Assembly: GCF_016793485.1 (NCBI RefSeq)
Contig: NZ_JAEULZ010000006.1
Span: 124,001-188,000, forward strand
Length of the DNA: 64,000 nucleotides
Reading direction: 5' to 3'
Source of the DNA: Mesorhizobium sp.
GTDB taxonomy: Bacteria; Pseudomonadota; Alphaproteobacteria; Rhizobiales; Rhizobiaceae
Shown: positions 49,093-57,594 of the stretch, piece by piece
Layout of the letters: the number at the start of each line of letters is the position of its first letter
How positions within the stretch are numbered: the first letter of the stretch is position 1
Translations under genes and position numbers: made by a program
Notes under the pieces: model-generated
What the model was told of the DNA's origin: nothing
Seen by the model: the letters and a program-made list of their open reading frames with translations, nothing else
Database searches by the model: none

Positions 49093-50346
49093 TCAGTGCA
49101 GGTTCGGTTGGGCGCCCTGGCCCTTTTCGTCGATCATCGCGCCGCGCTGGAAGCGGTCGAGCCGGAAGCGTGCGCCCTCCCTGTGCAGTTCGTCGCGCGC
49201 GATCAAATGGGCGAAGACGAAGCCCGAGCCGGGCGTTGCCTTGAAGCCGCCATAGCACCAGCCAGCATTCAGATAGAGCCCGTCGACCGGTGTCTTGTCG
49301 ATGATCGGCGAGCCGTCCATCGACATGTCCATGATGCCGCCCCACTGGCGCAGCAGGCGCACGCGGCCGATGACCGGCATCAGCGCCATGCCGCCCTCGC
49401 AGACATCTTCCACGACAGGCAGGTTGCCGCGCTGGGCATAGGAATTATAGCCGTCGATGTCGCCGCCGAATACCAGGCCGCCCTTGTCGGATTGGCTGAC
49501 GTAGAAATGACCCGCGCCGAAGGTGATGACGCCCGGGATCAGCGGCTTGATGCCTTCCGACACAAAGGCCTGCAGCACATGGCTCTCGATCGGCAGGCGC
49601 AAACCGGCCATCGCAGCGACGCGCGAGGAATTGCCGGCGACGGCGATGCCCACCTTGCCCGCGCCGATCGTACCGCGGGATGTCTCCACGCCCGTAACCT
49701 TCCCGTTGGCGTCGCGGGTGAAGCCGGTGACCTCGCAGTTCTGAATGATATCGACGCCGAGCTTGTCGGCGGCATGCGCATAGCCCCACACGACCGCGTC
49801 GTGCCGTGCCGTGCCGCCGCGCGGCTGCAGGAGCCCGCCCTGGATCGGGAAGCGCGCATTGTCGAAGTTGAGGAACGGCGCAAGTTTCCTGACGCCGGCC
49901 TGGTCGAGCAGTTCGGAGTCGATGCCGTTGATGCGCATGGCGTTGCCGCGCCGCGCATAGGCGTCCCGCTGCGCGTCCGAATGGTAGAGATTCAGCACGC
50001 CGCGCTGGCTCACCATCGCGTTGTAGTTGAGGTCGCTCTCCATCGTCTCCCACAGCTTCATCGACATCTCGTAGAAGCCGATATTGCCGGGAAGGAGGTA
50101 GTTGGAGCGGATGATCGTGGTGTTGCGGCCGGCATTGCCGGAGCCGATCCAGCCCTTCTCCAGCACGGCCACATTGCGAATGCCGTGCTCGTGGGCGAGG
50201 TGATAGGCGGTGGCGAGCCCGTGGCCGCCGCCGCCGACGATCACGACGTCATACTGTTTCTGCGGTTCTGGGTCGCGCCATGTGCGCGGCCAGTTCTTGT
50301 GGCCGGAAAGGGCCGCGCGGGCGAGCGAGAAGATCGAGTATTTCAT
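49093..50346 (-). CDS. mgdA: N-methylglutamate dehydrogenase subunit A (sarcosine oxidase beta-like)
   Basis: This 417-residue FAD-dependent amine oxidase carries the dinucleotide motif DVVIVGGGGHGLATAYHLA at residues 33-51. It also has NTTIIRSNYL, typical of SoxB subunits, and NAGWCYGGFKATPGSG near the C-terminus. In this family the beta subunit oxidises the N-methyl group. The operon order mgdABCD equals soxBDAG. That, with the linked gmaS and mgsABC genes, makes N-methylglutamate the expected substrate rather than sarcosine. Confidence 0.93.
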   Translation of the reverse strand: MKYSIFSLARAALSGHKNWPRTWRDPEPQKQYDVVIVGGGGHGLATAYHLAHEHGIRNVAVLEKGWIGSGNAGRNTTIIRSNYLLPGNIGFYEMSMKLWETMESDLNYNAMVSQRGVLNLYHSDAQRDAYARRGNAMRINGIDSELLDQAGVRKLAPFLNFDNARFPIQGGLLQPRGGTARHDAVVWGYAHAADKLGVDIIQNCEVTGFTRDANGKVTGVETSRGTIGAGKVGIAVAGNSSRVAAMAGLRLPIESHVLQAFVSEGIKPLIPGVITFGAGHFYVSQSDKGGLVFGGDIDGYNSYAQRGNLPVVEDVCEGGMALMPVIGRVRLLRQWGGIMDMSMDGSPIIDKTPVDGLYLNAGWCYGGFKATPGSGFVFAHLIARDELHREGARFRLDRFQRGAMIDEKGQGAQPNLH

Positions 50347-50375
50347 AGTCCTGCTTCAAACTCGCCCTGTTGCCT

Positions 50376-50422
50376 GGCATGGTCTGGTCCGAAAACCGGT
50401 TCCCACTTTTGGGGACCATGCC
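50376..50422. repeat. Palindromic repeat between gmaS and mgdA
   Basis: GGCATGGTC (50376-50384) pairs with GACCATGCC (50414-50422), and the inside contains GGTCC and GGGACC around CCGGTTCCCAC. This sequence type, often written with a CCGAAAACCGG core, is widespread between genes in Mesorhizobium-like genomes. It sits in the 86-base gap between gmaS and mgdA. Confidence 0.8.
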
Positions 50423-50432
50423 TATTCGCCCG

Positions 50433-51740
50433 TCAGATGTCGAGCGTGTGGTCCCGCTCCCACTGGGTAAAGTGGGAAGCATAGGAATTCCATTCCTGCT
50501 GCTTCAGCTTTAGATAAGCCGCCGAGAATTCATCGCCAAGCGCCGCCTTCAGCGACTTGTCCTTGTCGAACTCGCGCAGCGCGTCGAGCAGGTTCAGCGG
50601 CAGCTTCGGCGCACCCTTAACCGTGTGGCCGTCCTTGTACATGTCGATGTCGTAGCGCTTGCCCGGATCGGCCTTGGAACGGATGCCGTCGAGGCCGGCC
50701 GCGATGATCACCGCCTGCATCAGATAGGGGTTCGCCGCGCCGTCGGGCAGGCGCAGTTCGAAACGGCCGGGGCCCGGCACGCGAACCATGTGCGTGCGGT
50801 TGTTGCCGGTCCATGTCACCGAGTTCGGCGCCCAGGTCGCGCCCGAGATCGTACGCGGCGCATTGATGCGCTTGTAGGAATTGACGGTCGGGTTGGTGAT
50901 GGCGGCAAGCGCGGAGGCATGCTTCATGATGCCACCGAGGAAGTTCTTGCCCTTGGCCGAGAGGCCGAGTTCCATCTTGGGGTCGGCGAAGACGTTGACC
51001 TTGCCGGCCTTGTCCCACACCGAGATATGCGCATGGCAGCCATTGCCGGTCAGGCCGGGGAAGGGCTTCGGCATGAAAGTCGCGCGCAAGCCGTGCTTCT
51101 CGGCGATCGACTTCACCATGAACTTGAAGAAGGAGTGCTTGTCGGCGGTCGGGATCACGTCGTCGAAGGCCCAGTTCATCTCGAACTGGCCGTTGGCGTC
51201 CTCGTGGTCGTTCTGGTACGGGCCCCAGCCGAGCGCCAGCATGTGGTCGCAGATTTCGGCGATCACGTCATAGCGGCGCATAACCGCCTGCTGGTCGTAG
51301 CAGGACTTGGACGCCGTGTCGGCCGGGTCGGAGATCGCGGTGCCGTCGGGCGTGATGAGGAAGAATTCTGCCTCGACACCGGTCTTGACGCGCATGCCTT
51401 CGGCGGCGGCCTCGGCCACGAGGCGGCGCAGCGTGTCGCGCGGCGCCTGGCTGACGGGCTGGTCTTCCATCACGCAATTGGCCGCCACCCAGGCGACCTC
51501 CGGCTTCCAGGGAAGCTGGATCACCGAATCCGGGTCCGGCACGGCCAGCATGTCGGGATGCGCCGGGGTCAGGTCGAGCCAGGTCGCGAAGCCGGCGAAG
51601 CCCGCGCCATCCTTCTGCATGTCTGATATCGCCTGCGCCGGCACCAGCTTGGCGCGCTGGCCGCCGAACAGGTCGGTGTAGGAGATCAGGAAATATTTGA
51701 CGCCGTTCTTCTTGGCGAAGGCTGCGAGATCAGTTGCCAA
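50433..51740 (-). CDS. gmaS: Gamma-glutamylmethylamide synthetase (glutamine synthetase-like)
   Basis: This 435-residue enzyme would ligate methylamine to glutamate with ATP. The glutamine synthetase motifs are present: YTDLFGGQRAKLVPA at the start, GVEAEFFLITP, GNGCHAHISVWD with the ATP-site histidine, NSYKRINAPRTISGATWAPN and RVPGPGRFELRLPDGAANPYL. It is of the short GS-like class seen in GmaS proteins, and its place between mgs and mgd genes marks it as GmaS rather than GlnA. Methylamine produced by the Dmm system would enter here. Confidence 0.92.
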   Translation of the reverse strand: MATDLAAFAKKNGVKYFLISYTDLFGGQRAKLVPAQAISDMQKDGAGFAGFATWLDLTPAHPDMLAVPDPDSVIQLPWKPEVAWVAANCVMEDQPVSQAPRDTLRRLVAEAAAEGMRVKTGVEAEFFLITPDGTAISDPADTASKSCYDQQAVMRRYDVIAEICDHMLALGWGPYQNDHEDANGQFEMNWAFDDVIPTADKHSFFKFMVKSIAEKHGLRATFMPKPFPGLTGNGCHAHISVWDKAGKVNVFADPKMELGLSAKGKNFLGGIMKHASALAAITNPTVNSYKRINAPRTISGATWAPNSVTWTGNNRTHMVRVPGPGRFELRLPDGAANPYLMQAVIIAAGLDGIRSKADPGKRYDIDMYKDGHTVKGAPKLPLNLLDALREFDKDKSLKAALGDEFSAAYLKLKQQEWNSYASHFTQWERDHTLDI

Positions 51741-51808
51741 TGGAGTTCCCCATTACGTGTTTTGAAAAGCCGTTCCCGTGGCTATTCTTATGCAGAAAAG
51801 CGGCTCCG

Positions 51809-53137
51809 TTAGAAGCCGCCTTTTCCAGGTATCCAGCTCGTGCCGGCAAGCGGCACCTGCGCCATAGCCGCCGCCTCGACGGTCAGCGCGCACAGGTCCT
51901 CCGGTTCGAGGTTGTGCACGTCGTTCTTGCCGCAGGAACGCGCGATGGTCTGCGTCTCCAGCGTCATGACCTTGAGGTAGTTGGCAAGGCGACGACCTGC
52001 AGCGGCAGGATCGACGCGCTTCATCAGCTCCGGATCCTGCGTGGTGATGCCGGCCGGGTCCTTGCCCTCGTGCCAGTCGTCGTAGGCGCCGGCCGTGGTG
52101 CCGAGCTTGTTGTATTCCTCTTCCCAGTGCGGGTCCTGGTCGCCGAGAGCAACCAGGGCCGCAGTGCCGATCGACACGGCATCGGCGCCGAGCGCCAGCG
52201 CCTTGGCAACGTCCGCGCCGTTGCGGATGCCGCCCGAGACGATCAACTGCACCTTGCGGTGCATGCCGAGGTCCTGCAGCGCCTGAACCGCGGGGCGGAT
52301 ACAGGCGAGCGTCGGCTGGCCGACATTCTCGATGAACACTTCCTGCGTCGCGGCCGTGCCGCCCTGCATGCCGTCGAGCACGACGACATCTGCGCCCGCC
52401 TTCACGGCAAGGGCGGTGTCATAATAGGGCCGCGCGCCGCCGACCTTGATGTAGATAGGCTTTTCCCAGTTGGTGATCTCGCGAACCTCGAGGATCTTGA
52501 TCTCCAGATCGTCAGGACCGGTCCAGTCGGGATGGCGGCAGGCCGAGCGCTGGTCGATGCCCTTCGGCAGGTTGCGCATGTTGGCGACGCGGTCGGAGAT
52601 CTTCTGGCCGAGCAGCATGCCGCCACCGCCGGGCTTGGCGCCCTGTCCGACGACGATCTCGATCGCGTCGGCGCGGCGCAGGTCGCGCGGGTTCATGCCG
52701 TAGCGCGACGGCAGATACTGGTAGACCAGCGTCTTGGAATGGCCGCGCTCTTCCTCGGTCATGCCGCCGTCGCCGGTGGTGGTCGAGGTGCCGGCGAGAG
52801 TGGCGCCGCGCCCCAACGCTTCCTTGGCCGGGCCCGACAGCGAGCCGAAGCTCATGCCGGCGATCGTGATCGGGATCTTCAGCTCGATCGGCTTCTTGGC
52901 GAAGCGCGTGCCGAGAACGACGGATGTGTCGCAGCGTTCACGGTAGCCTTCCAGCGGATAGCGCGAGATCGACGCGCCGAGGAACAGCAGGTCGTCGAAA
53001 TGCGGCAGCTTGCGCTTCGCGCCGCCGCCACGGATGTCATAGATTCCGGTCGCCGCGGCGCGGCGGATTTCCGACAGCGTGTAATCGTCGAAAGTCGCGG
53101 ACTTGCGCGGCGTGGTCGGCGGGTTCTTGTACGTCAT
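51809..53137 (-). CDS. mgsC: N-methylglutamate synthase subunit C (FMN glutamate synthase-like)
   Basis: This 442-residue protein is the FMN TIM-barrel part of the glutamate synthase fold. Visible are ITIAGMSFGSLSGPAKEALGRGA, EIVVGQGAKPGGGGMLLGQKI, VVLDGMQGGTAATQE, and SGGIRNGADVAKALALGADAVSIGTAAL. With MgsA and MgsB it would transfer the methylamine group from gamma-glutamylmethylamide to make N-methylglutamate. The ATG at 53137 is preferred because a frame open upstream only covers mgsB sequence. Confidence 0.93.
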   Translation of the reverse strand: MTYKNPPTTPRKSATFDDYTLSEIRRAAATGIYDIRGGGAKRKLPHFDDLLFLGASISRYPLEGYRERCDTSVVLGTRFAKKPIELKIPITIAGMSFGSLSGPAKEALGRGATLAGTSTTTGDGGMTEEERGHSKTLVYQYLPSRYGMNPRDLRRADAIEIVVGQGAKPGGGGMLLGQKISDRVANMRNLPKGIDQRSACRHPDWTGPDDLEIKILEVREITNWEKPIYIKVGGARPYYDTALAVKAGADVVVLDGMQGGTAATQEVFIENVGQPTLACIRPAVQALQDLGMHRKVQLIVSGGIRNGADVAKALALGADAVSIGTAALVALGDQDPHWEEEYNKLGTTAGAYDDWHEGKDPAGITTQDPELMKRVDPAAAGRRLANYLKVMTLETQTIARSCGKNDVHNLEPEDLCALTVEAAAMAQVPLAGTSWIPGKGGF

Positions 53138-53154
53138 GCTTGCCCCTCGTCCGC

Positions 53155-53844
53155 TTAGTATGCGTCGGCGTTGTCGATGTTGAAATTGTAGAGCGTCCGT
53201 GCCGAGCCGTAGCGCGTGAACTCTTCCGGCTTCACGCCCTTGACGCCTGCGGCATCGAGAAGTTTCTGCAGCCGCTCGATATGCTTCGGGTGCATCTTCT
53301 TCTTCACGCAATCGGCGCCGAGGCTCTTCACCTTGCCGCGCACGTAAAGCTTTGCCTCATAGATGGAGTCGCCCAGCGCATCGCCGGCGTCGCCGAGCAC
53401 CACGAGGTTGCCCGACTGCGCCATGAAGGCCGACATGTGGCCGATGCTGCCATGCACCACGATGTCGACGCCCTTCATCGAGATGCCGCAGCGCGACGAC
53501 GCGTTGCCCTCGATCACCAGCAGCCCGCCGCGCGCCGTCGCGCCGGCATACTGGCTGGCGTCGCCCTTCACCACGATTGAGCCGGACATCATGTTTTCGC
53601 CGACGCCGGGGCCGGCGGAGCCGTGCACCGTGATCGCGCCGCCATCGTTCATGCCGCCGCAGTAATAACCGACCGAGCCGCGCACATCGACCGCGACCGG
53701 CTTGTCGACGCCGACGGCAACCGCATGGCTGCCTTTCGGGTTGACCACTTCCCAGGAGGTTTCATTCGAACCGGGCGGGATATCGTGAAGCGCTTGGTTC
53801 AGTTCGCGCAGCGAAGACTTGGACAGATCGACGGTTGGCATCAA
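53155..53844 (-). CDS. mgsB: N-methylglutamate synthase subunit B (GXGXG domain)
   Basis: This 229-residue protein is the beta-helix GXGXG domain of glutamate synthase as a separate subunit. Repeats such as GSVGYYCGGMNDGGAITVHGSAGPGVGENMMSG and GSIGHMSAFMAQSGNLVVLGDAGDALGDS are visible. It has no redox centre; it joins the amidotransferase and FMN subunits. The start overlaps the mgsA stop by four bases. Confidence 0.93.
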   Translation of the reverse strand: MMPTVDLSKSSLRELNQALHDIPPGSNETSWEVVNPKGSHAVAVGVDKPVAVDVRGSVGYYCGGMNDGGAITVHGSAGPGVGENMMSGSIVVKGDASQYAGATARGGLLVIEGNASSRCGISMKGVDIVVHGSIGHMSAFMAQSGNLVVLGDAGDALGDSIYEAKLYVRGKVKSLGADCVKKKMHPKHIERLQKLLDAAGVKGVKPEEFTRYGSARTLYNFNIDNADAY

Positions 53845-54737
53845 TGCTCCCAGAAATAGACTTTTGCGGGCTCGGGTTCCCAGACCTTGGCATTCTCGAT
53901 GCCGGGCAGGTTGGCGAGCGCACGATATTCGGAACCGAAAGCGACGTACTGGTCGGTCTCGGCCATGACGGCGGGTTTGCAGGCGATCGGGTCGCGCACG
54001 ACGCCGAAGCCGTTCTTGGTGCCGACGACGAAGGTGAAGAAGCCGTCGAGGTCGGTCAGCGTCTTTTCCAGCGCCTCGCCGAGATTGGCGCCATGCGCCA
54101 TCGTGTTGGAGATGAAGGCAGCCGCGACCTCGGTGTCGTTCTCGGTCTCGAAGCTCATGCCGTCATGCTTCAGTTCGCGGCGCATGTTGTTGTGGTTCGA
54201 CAGCGAGCCGTTGTGGACGAGGCACTCGTCCGGGCCGGTCGAGAAGGGATGCGCGCCCATCGTCGTGACGGCGCTTTCGGTCGCCATGCGGGTATGGCCG
54301 ATGCCGTGCGTACCGGACATCTTCGTCAGGTCGAACCGCTTCACGACATCCGCCGGCAGGCCGACTTCCTTGAAGATCTCGATGACCTCGCCGACGCCCA
54401 TGATGCGAACGGCCGGTCGCAGCTCAAGGATCGCCTCGCGGGCTTCCGTCACCTTGTCGGTCGGCACCTCGATCACGGCATGGGTCGACTTCAGAACGAC
54501 TTCAGGCTTGCCGCCGATCTTCTCGGCCAGCGCCTTGCCCAGCCCGGCGAAATCCGTCTCCGGATCGGCCGACTGGATGGTGATCTTGCTCTTCTTGGTT
54601 TCACCGGAGCCGTAGATGGCGATGCCGGCGCTGTCAGGCCCGCGATCCGTCATGGTGATGAGCATCTCGGACAGCATCGCGCCGAGCTTTGGCTCGAGAG
54701 ACTTGTCCTTCAGAAACAGACCGACAATTCCGCACAT
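53841..54737 (-). CDS. mgsA: N-methylglutamate synthase subunit A (class II glutamine amidotransferase)
   Basis: This 298-residue protein starts MCGIVGLFL, placing Cys2 as the N-terminal nucleophile of class II amidotransferases. It also has TDRGPDSAGIAIYG, GIGHTRMATESAVTTMGAHPF, LVHNGSLSNHNNMRRELK and ENDTEVAAAFI. It would release the amine from gamma-glutamylmethylamide for MgsC. As the first gene of the eight-gene mgs-gmaS-mgd run, its upstream region holds the likely promoter. Confidence 0.93.
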   Translation of the reverse strand: MCGIVGLFLKDKSLEPKLGAMLSEMLITMTDRGPDSAGIAIYGSGETKKSKITIQSADPETDFAGLGKALAEKIGGKPEVVLKSTHAVIEVPTDKVTEAREAILELRPAVRIMGVGEVIEIFKEVGLPADVVKRFDLTKMSGTHGIGHTRMATESAVTTMGAHPFSTGPDECLVHNGSLSNHNNMRRELKHDGMSFETENDTEVAAAFISNTMAHGANLGEALEKTLTDLDGFFTFVVGTKNGFGVVRDPIACKPAVMAETDQYVAFGSEYRALANLPGIENAKVWEPEPAKVYFWEH

Positions 54738-54769
54738 GGACTTGCCCTTTCTAGGTGGGAGATATCCTC

Positions 54770-54787
54770 TTCGGTTTGTCTACCGAA
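54770..54787. promoter_or_regulatory. Candidate operator upstream of mgsA
   Basis: TTCGGT (54770-54775) and ACCGAA (54782-54787) form a perfect 6-bp inverted repeat around six bases, 33 bases before the mgsA start. It is located where a repressor could control the methylamine operon. No regulator gene lies next to it, so the binding protein is unknown. Confidence 0.45.
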
Positions 54788-54853
54788 TAGGCTGAACGAT
54801 TTCAACTGGTATGAAAAAAATATTCCTGCTGTTTAATCGAGCGAGGCACGGTA

Positions 54854-55168
54854 TCAGGCGCTGGACGCTTGTGTTCCGGAAGCCGCGCGGCGAAACGCCT
54901 CCTGCCTGATCCTGGCAAGGCGATAGGCGTCGGTGATGGAAAGCGCCCATACGAACAGCCCGCCGGCATGCCGTCCGATGAACGACTGGTCCGGCGTTGT
55001 CGTCGTGTAAGTGACGACCATCAGAAGGATGGCGAAGAGCACGAAGCAGAGCCCGCGCTGGACCTGTCCTATCGCCACATGACCGGCACCCGGCAGCAGG
55101 ATGGCCAGCAGAAGGACGAGGCGCGGGTTGAGCGGTTGCTGCGCAATCGTGGTCGACTGCTGGTTCAT
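54854..55168 (-). CDS. Small membrane protein of unknown function
   Basis: This 104-residue protein has two or three hydrophobic segments (LVLLLAILLPGAGHVAIG, LCFVLFAILLMVVTYTT and a weaker one at GGLFVWALSITDAY). The LPGAGHVAIGQVQRG motif resembles TM2/DUF-type small membrane proteins. Its start overlaps the end of the next gene upstream (55165-55884), so the two are co-translated. It lies between the amine permease and the mgs operon; function is not recognised. Confidence 0.65.
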   Translation of the reverse strand: MNQQSTTIAQQPLNPRLVLLLAILLPGAGHVAIGQVQRGLCFVLFAILLMVVTYTTTTPDQSFIGRHAGGLFVWALSITDAYRLARIRQEAFRRAASGTQASSA

Positions 55169-55884
55169 GCGATGGTCCCCGACTGTGCCGGTTCGAGAGC
55201 TTCGTCGAGCAGGCGCAGTTCCGCCAGCGCGTTGCGCACGATGTCGGACGATACCTGAGCCATCGGAAAGCGCATCTGCCTGTAAAGGATATGCGCGCCG
55301 CGATCGCCCTCTGCGATCTGCCGCACGAGACCCGTCCCGCGCGGCGTGATGACGGCCTCCTTCAGCGCAGGATCGGCAAAGAGGGTGTGGAACAGGGCGC
55401 TGGTTCGCCGCAGCGCTGCTTCGCTAACGCCCTTTCCGCGCATCAGTAGCGGAAAGTCGGCCTTGAACGATGGTGTGACGGTATCCGGCAGGCCAAGGAC
55501 GCGCGAGTAGAATTCGGTGCCGACGGGCCGCGCCAGCACGCCGATCGAAGGGCGCGACGCATCCCCGTTGGTCAGCATGGTCAGTTTGAGCCAGAGTTGC
55601 GGCAGGCGGCGGGGCACGAGACTGTCCGGCACGATCTCCAGGCTGACGCGATTGCCGTTGCTCGTGCCCTCCAGCCTTGGATAGCCGTCGCTGCCGACCT
55701 TTATGCTTGGATTGTCAAACAGCGCGCTTGCCTCGTCGAGCAGAACGGCGCGCCGTTTGAGGTCTTCGCGCATTTCCTTGCGGGCGAGCGCCGCGATCGT
55801 CGCGACGCCCGCGATGCAGAACAACAGGAGAGCCATGCCTCCGGCGGAGAGCGGCAAACCGGCCAGTCCGAACGCCGTCTGCAT
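55165..55884 (-). CDS. Membrane-anchored protein of unknown function
   Basis: This 239-residue protein has one N-terminal membrane helix (GGMALLLFCIAGVATIAALA) followed by a soluble domain of about 200 residues without recognised motifs. The sequence contains LWLKLTMLTNGDASRPSIGVLARPVGTEF and LFHTLFADPALKEAVITPRGTGL. It is 21 bases downstream of the APC permease and overlaps the small membrane protein gene. An accessory role in amine uptake is possible but cannot be shown. Confidence 0.65.
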   Translation of the reverse strand: MQTAFGLAGLPLSAGGMALLLFCIAGVATIAALARKEMREDLKRRAVLLDEASALFDNPSIKVGSDGYPRLEGTSNGNRVSLEIVPDSLVPRRLPQLWLKLTMLTNGDASRPSIGVLARPVGTEFYSRVLGLPDTVTPSFKADFPLLMRGKGVSEAALRRTSALFHTLFADPALKEAVITPRGTGLVRQIAEGDRGAHILYRQMRFPMAQVSSDIVRNALAELRLLDEALEPAQSGTIA

Positions 55885-55905
55885 GGGGGTCCCTCGCGTC
55901 CCGCC

Positions 55906-57300
55906 TCAGTAGCCCTGCGGCCGTGGCCAGGGCATGGTGAATTGGTCGCCACGCTTGACGAAGCGGTAGCGCCAGAAATGGAACCACAGCGACGCGATGA
56001 TGTAGAAGCAGAGCATCGCGATGAGCTGCGTTCCGTAGCCGAGGAACACGGCGAAGTAGGTTGCCGCGCACAGAACGAGCAGAATGAGCGCCGGCAACGG
56101 ATGCCACGGGTGCACATAGCCACGCTTGATCGTGCCCAGCGGCCACTTCTTGCGGAACATCACCATGTTGAAGGTCATGAAGGTGTAGCCGAGAAGGCCG
56201 GACAGGATCGAGAAGGTGATCACCTGATCGAGCGGTGCGCCGAGCGCGAAGATCAGGGCGATCGGCACCAGGAACACGATCGAGCGGTATGGCGTCCTGA
56301 AGCGCGGATGCACCGCACCGAACCACTCCGGCAGATAGTGGTCGCGTCCCATCGAGAACCATGCGCGGGACGCATCGTTGATGCAGCCGTTGGCCGAGGC
56401 CGTCGTGGCGAAGACCGTGCCGATGAACAGCAGCACCATCAGCCCCGAATTGCCCGTCACGCGCGCCGCGTCAAAAAGCGGCGTGCCTGCGCTGCCGAGA
56501 TATTCCCACGGGATCAGGCCCGAGCAGACATACCAGGTCAACGTCGCCGCGATCACCAGCGTCATGATGCCGGCCATCGTGCCGAAAGGCAGCGAACGCG
56601 CCGGCGAACGGACCTCTTCGGCCGCCTGACAGGTGCCCTCGATGCCGAGATAGTACCAGAGGCCGAAATGCAGCGCCGCGACGATGCCGAGCCAGCCATA
56701 GGGCAGCGGTTCGTTGGTCACTGCGGAGAAGTCGAGCGGAACCGCCGATGCGCCGAACTGCACCGAAAGGAACAGGACGATGATCGCAGCGAAGGCAAAG
56801 GCCGTGATCACGAGGTTGAACGACAGCGATGCCAGCACGCCGCGATAGTTCAGCCAGGCGAGCGCCAGGATGGTCAGGATGATGAACGGCTTCTGGTTCA
56901 GCCCCGAATGGCCGAGCATGCCGGCCACCGTGTCGAGCAGGAAGCCGATGGTGATGGCGTTCGCTGCCTCCAGCATCGTGTAGGCCATGACGAGGAAGAG
57001 GCCGACATTGAAGGCCATCAGCGGCCCGACGATGTGCTTGGCCTGCGCATATTGGCCGCCGGCGGCAGCCACCGTCGACGTCACTTCGGAATCAATCATC
57101 GCGACGCAGGTGTAGAGGAGCCCCGCCACCCAGCAGGCGACGAGGCCGGCTATCATCCCGCCTTTGCCGACCGAGAAGTTCCATCCCATATATTCGCCGA
57201 CAAGCACGATACCGACGCCGAGTGCCCACACATGGGCCGGGCCGAGCACGCGCAGAAGGCCAAGCCTCTCCGGCGCCGCAGTTGCAGAAACATTGCTCAT
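55906..57300 (-). CDS. APC family permease, ethanolamine/amine type
   Basis: This 464-residue membrane protein has about twelve hydrophobic segments. The APC family pattern is seen in HVWALGVGIVLVGEYMGWNFSVGKGG and the WYYLGIEGTCQAAEEVRSPARSLPFG loop. The N-terminal half is similar to ethanolamine permeases. Given its position between methylamine and dimethylamine genes, it is the best candidate for methylamine or dimethylamine uptake. The true substrate is not shown by sequence. Confidence 0.88.
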   Translation of the reverse strand: MSNVSATAAPERLGLLRVLGPAHVWALGVGIVLVGEYMGWNFSVGKGGMIAGLVACWVAGLLYTCVAMIDSEVTSTVAAAGGQYAQAKHIVGPLMAFNVGLFLVMAYTMLEAANAITIGFLLDTVAGMLGHSGLNQKPFIILTILALAWLNYRGVLASLSFNLVITAFAFAAIIVLFLSVQFGASAVPLDFSAVTNEPLPYGWLGIVAALHFGLWYYLGIEGTCQAAEEVRSPARSLPFGTMAGIMTLVIAATLTWYVCSGLIPWEYLGSAGTPLFDAARVTGNSGLMVLLFIGTVFATTASANGCINDASRAWFSMGRDHYLPEWFGAVHPRFRTPYRSIVFLVPIALIFALGAPLDQVITFSILSGLLGYTFMTFNMVMFRKKWPLGTIKRGYVHPWHPLPALILLVLCAATYFAVFLGYGTQLIAMLCFYIIASLWFHFWRYRFVKRGDQFTMPWPRPQGY

Positions 57301-57370
57301 GAAAGTCCCCTCAGAGCTGAGGCAATTCCAGCAAAAGTGTGCAGCGGTTTTGCGTCCGGAATTGCGTAAA

Positions 57371-57426
57371 GAAAAAGAGCTGGACGATGTCCGGTGGACG
57401 ACAGTTCACAGGACATCGTCCAGCTC
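57371..57426 (-). terminator. Strong intrinsic terminator on the minus strand
   Basis: A perfect 16-bp inverted repeat (57377-57392 and 57411-57426; one arm GAGCTGGACGATGTCC) encloses an 18-base loop and is followed on the minus strand by CTTTTTCTTT. It overlaps the last codons and stop of the 59-residue small gene. It separates the three small membrane-protein genes from the APC permease, which therefore needs its own promoter or readthrough. Confidence 0.85.
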
Positions 57427-57585
57427 GTGACGTTCTTGCGTCAGCTCGAGCTCACCCTCTCGAGATGAAGTGAGAAGTTCGTTGTCGTAGGTCGTGTCGA
57501 TCTTGATCATGTCCATGATCATGATCGCGGCGATCACCGCTGACAGCGCCCAGGCCGCGTATTCCAGATAGTTCCAGATATCCAT
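57406..57585 (-). CDS. Small membrane protein (59 residues)
   Basis: The frame starts MDIWNYLEYAAWALSA and contains one hydrophobic segment (WALSAVIAAIMIMDMI), then a charged tail (TSSREGELELTQERHELDD). GGAG lies upstream of the ATG at 57585, nine bases from the preceding gene. Its stop codon lies inside the terminator hairpin. It is the third of three small membrane-protein genes in a row. Its function is unknown, but the organised spacing argues that it is real. Confidence 0.65.
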   Translation of the reverse strand: MDIWNYLEYAAWALSAVIAAIMIMDMIKIDTTYDNELLTSSREGELELTQERHELDDVL

Positions 57586-57594
57586 GACCCGCTC

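Noticed and set aside
53841-54737. Ordinary glutamate synthase or glutamine phosphoribosyl amidotransferase
   Set aside because: The amidotransferase, GXGXG and FMN domains are separate small genes next to gmaS, which is the N-methylglutamate synthase layout.
55597-57369. 590-codon plus-strand open frame opposite the APC permease
   Set aside because: Very charged, His/Arg/Glu-rich composition typical of antisense frames of membrane proteins.
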